Shown here piece after piece: positions 11,301-23,300 of a stretch of DNA of 64,000 bases. The notes beneath the pieces are model-generated. The model had not been told where the DNA came from, searched no databases, and was given only the letters and a program-made list of their open reading frames with translations. Numbering within the stretch: position 1 is the stretch's first letter; each line of letters opens with the position of its first letter. The translations under genes and the position numbers were made by a program. This stretch comes from Undaria pinnatifida. Lineage: Eukaryota > Sar > Phaeophyceae > Laminariales > Alariaceae. Location of the stretch: the NCBI GenBank assembly GCA_012845835.1, contig JABAKD010000005.1, positions 10,982,205-11,046,204 on the forward strand, in the 5' to 3' direction.

Positions 11301-14300
11301 GTGCTTGGGTTAAGAAGGACGTGTCTTAACCTCCTAAAGTGAGGGGTAGTATTAAGAAAAAAAATGGTGCAGCACCTCTATCGTAGCACACATCTAAATG
11401 TATAGTCTAGTGCCTCTACTGTGAGCATACGGAAGGAGTGTCGCCTGCAATTCCGGAGGCGTCGCACTTGATCGCTTGAGATTACTCCAGGAGCTCTGCG
11501 TCTCGCCCAGAATCTTGACGACATGAAAAAACAATTTGGCTCAAGCCCAATGAACCAGGTGTATGTACAGCGACAGCTCTTGAAAAAAGCGCAAATTAGA
11601 TTCCAATGATTTTTGGGCGGTCCCTCAGTTGGTCAACTTCATAGAGCTGTGAGTCGGCAGCATTTCACGACTAAAACCTATTCGGCAGGTTCCGTAAGCC
11701 AACTATCTGACATTGGCCGGCTGGGAATCAGCCGGTCTCGCCAGCCGGCTTGCCGACGACTTCAGCCAGGCGAGAGAACCGACCCCAACCCCCCCCCCGG
11801 TCGAGGTCGAGGGGGCTCCGACTGAAACACAAAACGCACCCCGCATTAAACAATCCTTGCTAGAAACATGGAAACCCAGTAAGTCGAATATTCGACACCT
11901 CTGTTTCACGACTAACTTTAGTACGGCCAATGGCTAGTTGGTGACTTCTTAATTTCCCGTCATCCCATTTATTACCCTCGCACTACTCTCGTGCTCCCTC
12001 CCCGTAGTACCTCAGATCGGGGGTCACACAGTAGGCCCTCCTCTCCCCTCCCCACTACGGTACGTGCCTTTACTTTTTATCGCGAGATGAATTCAGCATT
12101 TTCTTCCATAGTCGACTCGCATCGAATTGCGCCTACCCACGGTACCTTAAGGTGTGCCGACTCACAGCCTTGTTTGACAATTGAGTCACCCGGTCAACCA
12201 TAAATGCTTGAGCACAAAGGTGTTTCGTAGCCGCTAGCGTAGCGCGTGTCTTTGCTGACGCACGTTGGGGCACGGGGGGGGGGGTATCTATGCCAACGAC
12301 AACGGCAGAGCTAACCAACTTGCACACTGCTTATACAAGAGGCGACGGGGGGTTAATCCTGTAGATTGGTTGATTGGGTTAGGGTTATGGTTAGGGTTCG
12401 ATATCATTCGACGAGGACGTCAACCCTTTTCTCGAATAAGGGTTGACGTTGGCAAGGTACAGTAGGGCGGCAGGGGTCAATTATCGTTTTTTTGGTGAAG
12501 AGCCGTGGTACGGCGCGGGTTGCATTTGTTATTAGCCCAGACGTTTCTGGCTGGTGGAAGCCGTCAACTAAGGACCTACCCCATAGTTTTGGACGCGCCC
12601 CATGTCGTGCAGGAGCGGCCTGTACGCAACGCTGTGCAGTTCGTTGGTCTAGTTGGTCGAGGTTAGCAATCGCGCGTTTTTTTTATTATCCAATGCCACC
12701 CTAACCACGCGGCGGAGCCACGTGACCGCTCCTGCAGACTTGGAGCCCCCCAATGGGTTATAGGGTTAAGGCTAGGGTTACGTGAAGGTGTTGGGTTAGC
12801 CTGGTCCTACGTCTAAGGTCGACATAGACCTCACGCGACCTGCAGAATTTTGTGTGCAGGGCGCTCCTGCACGTAGAGGGCGGGCCACAGCTTCGGCTCC
12901 GATGTGTAGTTTTGTTATTCATGTTGTTCATTATGGTCGCCTGCTGCAGCCCAGAAGATTGTTGTATCGGGGTTAGATTGCATTTTTTTTCGAACAAAAG
13001 TTGCGTGTGTTTGGGGGGGTTACAGAGCTCGAGATCCTCAAGTGAGAACCCTCGGAACAATCTAGACGCCAACCGCACCGTAGCCCGCGCCAAAAATTAT
13101 GAAATAGTTGAAATTATTGAGCACAAGCTGCCAGCCCATTCCATCGGGGCCGACGAATCGCGCGGAGCCGAATCCAAAAATGCTAAATCGACCAGTCCGA
13201 CCCATTCAGCTACCAGGAATACTATCCTAAGCTGGGGCCAAGCTAAAGCCTCCCCACTAATGTAGGTACAGCAGCCTCGACAGGATTATTTTTCTAGAAC
13301 CGTATCCAGGGTGTGTGGAGACAAGCCCCCTGGAAGCAGCGTGGACATCGTTCTTCTGTTCTAACGGCGAGCGCGGAAGACGTTGGATACCGCCGCTGCG
13401 GTTCAACTCCATCGCGCAGGCAAATGCGTCAGCATGCACAATGTGTCCACCCTCGTGTTAATAGCGCCGATGGAGGCACGCCGAAGTTCGTCTGTTCCTG
13501 GCAAACTTCTTTCCTTGGTATCTACGGGGATACGAGCTCAGCCGCGTTAGGGCTAACTTATGTCGTTTCCATGAATCTAGCGCCGGCAACCGAGGGATAG
13601 AACTTTAAATCACTGCAGAGTATGTTTCACGTTCGTACGTGCACAGATGAGGACCAATTAAACCGCTCTCCACGGGTTCGCCTTTCCCACAAAAAATGGG
13701 TTCTATGTCGCTGTTTGGCAACTGACAGACCCGACTATGCATGGACTTCCACGGCGCGAGGAAGTGTTTTGGCCTACGCCTACCAGAAACCGGACAAGAC
13801 CGACACTCAGGTAAGTACGTGGTCGTGGCTTCGTACATTCAAATCAGAAAAGCATTGGTGTGAAAGGCAACTGCGGTACAAATCATTTTCGAGTTTAGTG
13901 AACCGAAATATCAACATCAGCAAAAACGTATCTCACTAACCACCATCTTCCGTAGCAGATTTTATGTTGATTGCTTTCCTTCGCCTCGAGGAAGTACCTT
14001 GAAATACCCTCTTCTTCATGTACGGCGTTGCCCGGCGATGTTCTCGTATTGGGTTTGTGCTGGGCTCACTCTGCTTGCCCCGAAACGAATTTCCACCGTG
14101 CATGCGCCACACACAAGCGGGCACGCATCTCATGAACAAGCACCACATACAACATTGTGACCCGATGATCCCACGCACCTCATGGAATAGGCACCTCATA
14201 CAACATTGTGTCCCGATGATTCCATGATAGCTTTACGCCGAGCCCACATTGCTTGCCCCAACGGATCGCCACCATATAGACTAACATGTATATTACACAT

Positions 14301-17300
14301 ATATATTATATAGACCCGATGGGGCTGGTCGGTGTTACTTGCCGAGTTACTTGCGCGGTGTCTATTTTCGAAGGATGTTCACGCGGGTCAGGAGTTGTCC
14401 AAAAGCTCGCGGGTCTCGTCGTGTCGAGTCAGGAGATGTTTAAGGTCTCACGGGTCGGGTCAGGTAGTGTCGAATCAGGACGGCTTCAAATGTTACGGGT
14501 CGGGTCGGGGGACCCTGACCCGACCGGATCCAACCCGCGAGAGAAAATCCGACCCGCGAGAGAAAATCCGACCCGCGAGAATCCGTGCCATTTTGTTTTT
14601 AGCGGTCTTCCAAATGCTTTTCTCCCGTTTTCAACTTTCGACACCCTCGGGGTTTCAAGCCAATCACATCACGAAGGGGAAGCTTGTATTATACACACAT
14701 AAACATATATATGCGCTACTTATGCGAGAGTGCGCTATCGAGCAAGGCTCCTTTTGTGAAGGAGAAATCAATTTTGAGATTATGATCTCTCGACGCGCAC
14801 GGGGTCGGGAAAAAACCGACGGACTCCGTCCCGGCTTGTATGGATGCAAAACGTCTACGATCCTAACACTACCATCATGGGTGACACTGAGTGCACCTCC
14901 ACGGCCCCGGCTTTCGTAGGGATGCCAAGGTTCACGGGTCAAAAGCAAGGCTAGGGCCATGCATGCCAATCAGAACACCTCCACGACCCCCGGGCTCAAA
15001 TCTTCCCTTACCCTTGTGCGTACAACAACAATAAAGGTGTGCTTCTGGGACATAAAGGCCGGCGAACGGAGAGTGAAGCAGCATCGCAACCTTAAGCTCA
15101 TTAGTGGGGGAGGGGAGCATGTGTGCATTGTCGCGGGGCCAGACGAGCAAGGGAGGTAAGACGGGTAACCGTTCCGTCGTCCATGGAATCGACTCGATCT
15201 CTATCGAACTTTCGGTTTCTTGACGGACGGAGGCTAAGGTGTGGTCATTTTCGGACCTTTTCGTGACAGCGACTCGGCGTCACTCGCGCGAGTGACCCCC
15301 CTTTTCCTCTTGCGGTCTTCGTCTTTCGTGCTCTTTTCGGTTTTTGTGGTATGGATCCGCAACGGAATGGTAAGCTGTGCTGGGCCAAAAACCTCGACTA
15401 AAGTAAGTCTTTTTCGGCGAGGAAGAGAGTCAGTCGTGCGAGTATGATAGTACGAGAGTATGATGGCTCAAACCCAGGAGTGAAAAAGGGTGGATATCAT
15501 GACATCATAATAAGATCATCGTAATATCATCATGACATCATCATAACATCATACCATCGTCATAATGTCATCATGACATCATCATAACATCGTCATAAGA
15601 TCATAATCACATCATCATAAGATCATCCTGACATCATCCTAACATCATCATAACATCATCATAATATCATTATAACATCATTATAACATCGTCCTAACAT
15701 AACGATAACATCATCATAAGATCATCATAAGATCATCGTAACATCATCATCGCATCATCCTAACATCATCCTAACATCATCATAACATCATCATAACATC
15801 ATCATAACATCATCATACCATAACCACAACATCATCATAACACCATCATAGCATCATCATAACACCATAATATCATCATCACAACATCATCGTAATATCA
15901 TAGTCTTGGTTTGGCTACGCTCTAGTCCTCTACGCATGCCTCCAATAGTGCGACAGGAATGCACCAACGTTTTCAGACGGAGTTCGCTTGGGCAGGTCTA
16001 CACCTCACCCCAAAATGGACTTTGGGAAAATTCAGCGTTTTTCACGGGTCATGACCCGGCCCGTGGGTCTGGTTAATGGGATTTCAAAAACTCGCGGGTC
16101 GATTAGGGTCTGTCAAGAGCTAATCAGAATCTCAAGCGTCGGATCGGATCGGATCGGGTCGGGTCGGGCCGGGTCGGGTCGTGTCGGGTCGGGTCGGGTC
16201 GGGTCGTGTCGGGTCGGGTCGTGTCGTGTCGGGTCGGGTCGGGTCGGGTCGGGTCGGGTCGGGTCGGGTCGGGTCGGGTCGGGTCGGGTCGGGTCGGGTC
16301 GGGTCGGGTCGGGTCGGGTCGGGTCGGGTCGGGTCGGGTCGGGTCGGGTCGGGTCGGGTCGGGTCGGGTCGGGTCGGGTCGGGTCGGGTCGGGTCGGGTC
16401 GGGTCGGGTCGGGTCGGGTCGGGTCGGGTCGGGTCGGGTCGGGTCGGGTCGGGTCGGGTCGGGTCGGGTCGGGTCGGGTCGGGTCGGGTCGGGTCGGGTC
16501 GGGTCGGGTCGGGTCGGGTCGGGTCGGATCGGGTCGGGTCGGGTCGGGTCGGGTCGGGTCGGGTCGGGTCGGGTCGGGTCGGGTCGGGTCGGGTCGGGTC
16601 GGGTCGGGTCGGGTCGGGTCGGGTCGGGTCGGGTCGGGTCGGGTCGGGTCGGGTCGGGTCGGGTCGGGTCGGGTCGGGTCAGGTCGGTTGAAGAGGTTGT
16701 CAAAATCTCAACAGGGTCGGGTCAGAACACCCTGCTATGATCCGACCCACAAGAAGCGACCCGACCCGGTAAAAAACCCTGAAAAAGGTTGAAAGTACAA
16801 CCCGATAAACAATCTCATCGCCTAGGTATGTAACACAGCACGATGGAAAATACGACAGGGCTCCAGCTGTATTGGGCAGTTCCTCGGCCAGGGAGCCCCC
16901 TTAAGGAAGGAATTGCGTGTCCAAAAAACGTGCTACCCCTGTTGTGGTATGCGTCCCTCCGAGTTGTCGCTGATGACTTTGTTCGGAGTCGCACTTCGTG
17001 CCCCCTGCGGCTCCCTATAGGGCATTCGACTAGCGATTAACCCCTTTACAACTGCGACCTCGGTTTAGGAGACAGGCAGGCTATATTGGAATTAGAAGGG
17101 AAGTCATCCCACGGGTGGGGGTGCAGCAGAAAATTCTAATAATTTTCTGAGCTCGTAATATGAGGAGCTAGCTCATTACCAGGTATCTCACTCGAGACGT
17201 GACTTCGAAGGCATTTGTTCGCGCAAACCGACCAACGTTTTTATGCTGTAGTCCTAAATCAAATGTACCCGTAACACAATAATACTAACCGATAGTTCTA

Positions 17301-20300
17301 CACCTGAGGAGGCTAACCGCACTAAAGAGGCCATATATTTTTTTTGGCCCAAAACATGCAACCCCTACCGCACTATACCGCACTATAGAGGGATGCTTCA
17401 TATAAGGTAGTCAAAGGGCTGATGGCACTGGCGCGTAGTGGAGGACCCAAGGTTATAAGAATGATGGCCACAAAAGTAGTGCCCTCTCTATGTGACCGGG
17501 AGAGTCTCAAAGCGAAAACACTCTACTGACCCAGTTGGCGGTCCCTAGATATCGCACACAGGCTTGATTGAGAACGAAACCCGTTGCCACGACCCACTGT
17601 TTGCTTTCTTCAGGCGCACGCTGATCCTCGTGAACGTAGTTGGATGTATATGTTGGTGATGGCGCTCTCTCGATTAGACCAAGAGCTCAGGAAAAACAAC
17701 AGCATTCTAATGGTTCAGCTGACCGTCCCTGGATATCCCAAACCAGCTTGATTGAGAACGAAAACCCCCTGTCGCGCCATCAAACACCAGCAAAAACCAG
17801 CTTGATTGAGAACGACACCCCTTGTCGCCCCCCGTGGTTTTCCTTCAGACACGCGCTGATCCTGGTCAACTCAATTGGCTCCCCTGTCGAAGAACGCCTG
17901 CTTCCGCATAACATTTTCCCTCTGTACATGGTAATGTCGGGCGCGCACGTGGTCGTCGCGGGAGAGGCAGCTGCCTACGTGTGGCAGTATAAAAACCAGG
18001 CAAGTGGGCGCGCGCTACGGCAATCAAAATGAAGGGTGGAGTGAGGGCGACAGGCGGATTAGATCGATGCTTCGGAAGCAGACACTGAAGGGAGCTAGAC
18101 GGACGGAGTTAGGCTTCGTGATTGCTGTCTTGTACCCAGTTTAAAACCCTCCGGTTTAAGGCCGCAGAAGATATAAGACAGATGAATCAGGTATTCACTA
18201 GGCAAAATCCACGGTGGGGGGAGAGTTACCGCCTTGTTCACGAGGGGTTGTTCATCGCTCCCCCGAGTGACTCTGCAACTCAATGAAAACAGAATACTCT
18301 GATCGTTTTTTTTAGGCGCGGCGCAGCCAACTATTCCGGAGCGGTTTCATGTCGCAAAAAGCAAAAAAACAATAGCTAGAAAACTTGTTCCTGCCTTTTT
18401 TCACTAGGGTTTTGTTCACCACCTCCTCGAGTGACTCTGTTAACTCAATGAAAACAAGAGGTTCTAATCGTTTTTTTTTGGCGCGGCGTAGCTAAGTGTT
18501 CCAGAGCGGTTTCATGTCGCAAAACAAAGAGGTGCTCTAATCGTTTTTTTTTGGCGCGGCGTGGCTAAGTTTTCCGAAGCGGTTTAATGTCGCAAACAAA
18601 AAAAAAAACAGCTAGAAAACTTGAAGACCACAAAGAAATAGGGAGTACACTCGTGCGAGTGACCCCGAGCCACAGCATAAAGGGGGTCCTAAAAAAGACC
18701 CCCCTCCTATACCCACGGCCCGGAAAAAAAAACGTATGGGAGCTGTATTGCCGTAGTACCAGATAAGATCATAAGGTTGAGGTAGAGATAAGGCCACGTA
18801 AAATTGGCTTGTCACGGGGTGGTCAAAAAGTGGGTATACCACTGCAACGAGAAAGAAAAACGTGGAGTGCAGCAAGGTAGAGCGGGCGGCATGCCACGAT
18901 AACGAGAAAAGCAGGGTGGAGCGAAGGGCAGCGGTTGGATTTTTTCAAAGTCCACCCGGAAGCACAGAAGGTGGCTTAGGCTTTTGCTGCATATCTTTCT
19001 TCTTTTTGTTTTGTTGCAGGTGGATTGGATTGGTGCTAGGCCGGAAGTAGGCTCAGAGGGCAGTTGGACGTCGTACATAAGGTTTCTCTTTTCGGGTTAT
19101 CCCTTGGATTTGTTATTCAATTTTGGGAATGTTCAGAATCGTTCTAAGGTAGCCCCCCCAACTTTTCTATGACGAAATCGCCGGTTTCGAAACCAGCTCC
19201 TCCCGGTCGTATCTCCTGAAGAACGGTGTCCCTCGACACCCTCCCCGACGTCATCGTTCGATCGTCTTTCCCAACGAGAAAAAGTTTGAAGCCGTTTTTT
19301 TTACAGCATCCTTCCTCGTGTCGAGCAGCCACGAAACGTTCGCTACAGAAAATCGCTGGTTTTGGGGCGGGGCTATCGTAGAATCATTCTCCATACGTGG
19401 TCGACGTTGGACGTCATTCTACACGTTGCCGGATGCCAATAAGTGGTAACGTCAGGGGGCAATCTGACCTTTCTGAGGCTCTTTCTTCCCGTAAATATAT
19501 GCCCGACCCAACCGCTGGGTTTGGGGGGGACACTAAGAGCGCAGCCTGACGAACAGCCCCAATGGGCTAGGTACACACCTGGCAACGAATAAGTTTGGTT
19601 TCCTGGGTGGCATGCGGTGTCGTCGGCTTCATCTGTGAGAGTTGAAACGTATGCGCCAGTATGGGCCTGGCACGTACGTAGGCTGACTTCCGATTTCATT
19701 TTTTACGTTGTTGGCGGATGCATGACTTGCTTCAGCTATGAGATATACTTGTTCAGCTTTTGGTTTGTTTTATTTTCTCCCTTGGGCCGTTCTTCCACCC
19801 CAGAGTGACTGGAGCCTGTCCTGTGACCACGGACCTGACTATGCGAGTTACCGTGGGAACAACAACATGTTTCAGACTGTAACACAAAATTGTCGTTTCG
19901 ACGTCTTGGGGTGGTGCGGTCGTTACTTGATCATCATCATACCCCCGGACCCAGCGATGCGGTAGGGGCGGTTATGTTGTTTTTTTGGGGGGCATTTGCT
20001 CTGCGGTCGCTCGGGGTCACTCGCGCGAGTGACCCCTTGTTCCTTTTCGCGATATTAATCTTTCGTGCTGCTTCAATTTTGCACCCATGACTTCGCAATG
20101 GGATGGCAAAAAGCTCGCCTGCGCGCCAAACAAACCCCGCCTATAACTGATGCTACAATACCCCCCCCCCCCCCAAAACAAAACATTGGTGTTATTTAAC
20201 GAATATTTCATGGCTGCTCGACACGAGGAAGGATGATGTAAAAAAATGAATTTTCAGATATTTTCTTGTTTGCAAAGGACTATCGAACGATGACGTCGGG

Positions 20301-23300
20301 GGGACACGGGGCACCATTTTTCAGGAGATACGGCCGGGAGCTGGTTTCGAAACCGGCGATTTCGTTGAAGAAATTTGGGGGGGGGCTACCGTAGAACTGC
20401 TCCTTACAATGTCTTTGTATCCGCGAGATGCAGAGTCACTCGTGCGAGTGTGATTCAAACCCAGAGGCTAAAATGGAGCACCCCCCCCCCTTTGTTGCAG
20501 CGTTGGTTATCGTTAGCCAGAAATATTGATTGACCTAAAAGTGCTACCCCTTTTGCGGCTCGCGCCGCCTTTATTCTATATTTTTTTTCGTGTGTGTATC
20601 CATAATTCGCCAGGAGTCTGCTCTGTCAGTAGAAACCGACCCCGGAGCGCTGATCGCGGCTGCCTTGAAGCGCACACCGGGAGCAGGAAGGGAGAGAGTA
20701 GTGGACCCAGACAACCTTGTTTCGCCTGCCTGCGCTCCGGAGGCATATGCTGGCGGCGGCGGCGGGGGAGAATCTACTTCGAACCCCATCACAGGTACCA
20801 CAAATATGTCTACACGGTAGTGTCTCTCTGTAGTGCTGGTTGAATAGTGCCGGTTGCCCGCTATGGTGCCTGTTAAGTTGCTTGGTACATGTGGGGATAC
20901 CAGTAGTGGCAGTGTACGGAGTAGTGCCGGTTGCCGATATAGTACTGGCATTTCCCTCTATAGTGCACATATTGGCACTATAAACGGGATCACTACTGTG
21001 ATGCCTATTAAGATTTAAGAAAGCTCTTGCGAAAGCAAAGTTGTAGCTTAGGTGCAAGAACTAGACCTAGTAGCGAGAACCGATCAAGCGCAAATAGAGC
21101 TATAGCAATTCAGATGCATCGGACATGTCTGCAGTAGAAAGAGAATCTTACTCAAGTAGTAAGCAGATTTATAGCTCAAGTACACGACCTAGGTGGAGTA
21201 AGCAAAGGCTAGGCTATAGCGGAGTTATCGCGGGGTGGAGCAAGTCATGCTGTCGGCCCTCCGACGACGGCGGCTACGATAGAGGAAGCTGTTTTGAGTT
21301 GTTTTTTTTTTCCCCTAAATGAGGGGGCGCCTCAACCCAAACGCGTCGAAATGCCAATATTATTTTAGAAAATACTTTTAGTTTGCACACCTACGCGATG
21401 GGCTTGTTTATCGTTTTTTTGCATTTTTTTTGTTTACTCAAACTCAGTCCTGAAACTCGCTGCCGATCACATTTCTTTTTTTTTTTCATCTAGAGTACTT
21501 TCGGTAGCACAACATGTTGGCTGCCCTTCGCATGGGTTTTCGCGGTCAGGGTATTTTCGGTAAGACAACACCGTAGATCAACACCGACCTCCACAGCCTA
21601 CTTTTGTGGTCTGTCACCCGCTGTTGTGCAACCGTTCAGCCCAACAGCATGCGTTTTCATATGTTTGTTCGCGGTTTGTTTCTCGTGACTATGATATTTC
21701 TCGAACCAATAGCGTTGGCGGTGTCAGAGAGCGCGCTGCTGCTTGGGAGGGAGGACGGAACCATCTGCCGTTACACGCTGCCTCACATAAGCCTTGAGAA
21801 CAGGTACGGTCACCGAAGCCGTTCAGCGGGTTGTACTATACACTAACCTTACACCAGTAGCTCTAAAAACAAGCACGGAGAAATCGTCGCCGCTGTGCGA
21901 TGTCTTAACCCATCACAGAGCTGTGAACATTTCCAGAAATTAACTCCTATTAATATAACGATTTTATCAGACGTGTGTGGGTATCAAACGAGGATAAGGG
22001 GGTCTTGGAGATCCCCGAGAATACATCGCCTTGCTGCAAATAGAAACCCAGTTGTTTGAGCAAGGCTTCCTAGCATCATGCTACGATGTTATCCTCGCTT
22101 TGAATTCTGGAGGACGCACCAGGTCGGGGACATGATGGCTGCCGTTCGTAGCGGGATTGCTCAAAAACAATCCCGAAAACGCACATGATGCCGGAAACTA
22201 CGTAGCACGATTCCAGGCGGCAGGGTAAACCACACCCGTTCACAAACCTTGGTTATTTGAAGCGGCCTTGATGTGCGCATCGTATACGCACACCTGTGCC
22301 AAAGACGGTCTCTGTTCTAAGCGCCCGTGTGGTGTGCGTAAACCTGTTGTTGCTGTTGTTGTTGTTGTTGTTGTTGCAGGTACACCGTTCGAACAAAGCC
22401 GCAGAAACTGGCCTTGAACTGCAACAGCTCGCTCGTAGCGGTGATTGACTCGGCGGGATTGCTCTCGGTTCAAGACTTGGAAGCTAAGGTAAGCGAGGCG
22501 TAGCACGCTAGGTACGACTAGAAATGGGCGGCACATACCCTCAAGGGATGGCATGCTCGCACGGCCGGAATAATCTCTGGCTCGAAGGGGCTATCCATGC
22601 CTTACAGCGGTACCGTTTATGAACAGCATGCTTCAAAGGCTGGAAAGCCTTTGTTAGAAAAGGCTTCGGAAGCCTCATACCGCTTACGGGCATCGCGCTT
22701 GCGCGGCTAGAATAAACTTGTCACAATGAGCTGTCCGTGCATGACTCAACATGCTTGAAAAAAAGACTTGTTGGAAAGGACTACGCATGATTCATACTGT
22801 TTATCCGCAGCCACCTTGAAAGGCTGGAATAACAATGCTGGAAAAGACAACCCATGCTTGATATGCACCAGTATGTTTGCACAAGACTGTAAGAAGCTTG
22901 TTACAAGGGGCTGTCCATGCTTCGTACTAGTACACCGTTTATCGGTGGCGTGCTTTGCACGGCTGGAAAACTCTTCATTAGAAAGGGCTTGCTGCCCATG
23001 CCTCATGCCGGTTAACGTCGAATTGCGTAGACGGCTACGATAAAGTTGTTTGAAAGAGCCTCCAACGACGTTCGTATACCGTTTGTCAGCAGCGCCCTTG
23101 TAAGGCTGAAATACACATGCCAGAAAAGACTGCACATGCTTCGTACATGCCGTTTGCCGGCAGCATTTCTTGCACAAACCGGAACCATCTTGTTCGACAC
23201 GGCTCCCCGTGCCAAATGCTCTTTGGGGGGGGGGCTGCCACTTACTGTGGTTTACAGCTGCACTTGCAGCGCAAGAACAAGGTGCCGACCTTCGACGCGC

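Noticed and set aside
16139-16740. Long ORFs of 160-250 codons encoding SGRVG or DPTRP repeats in the GGGTC arrays (also at 4.7, 29.0 and 44.1 kb)
   Set aside because: A stop-free pentamer opens all frames on both strands; lengths follow array length, and there is no start context, homology or splicing logic.
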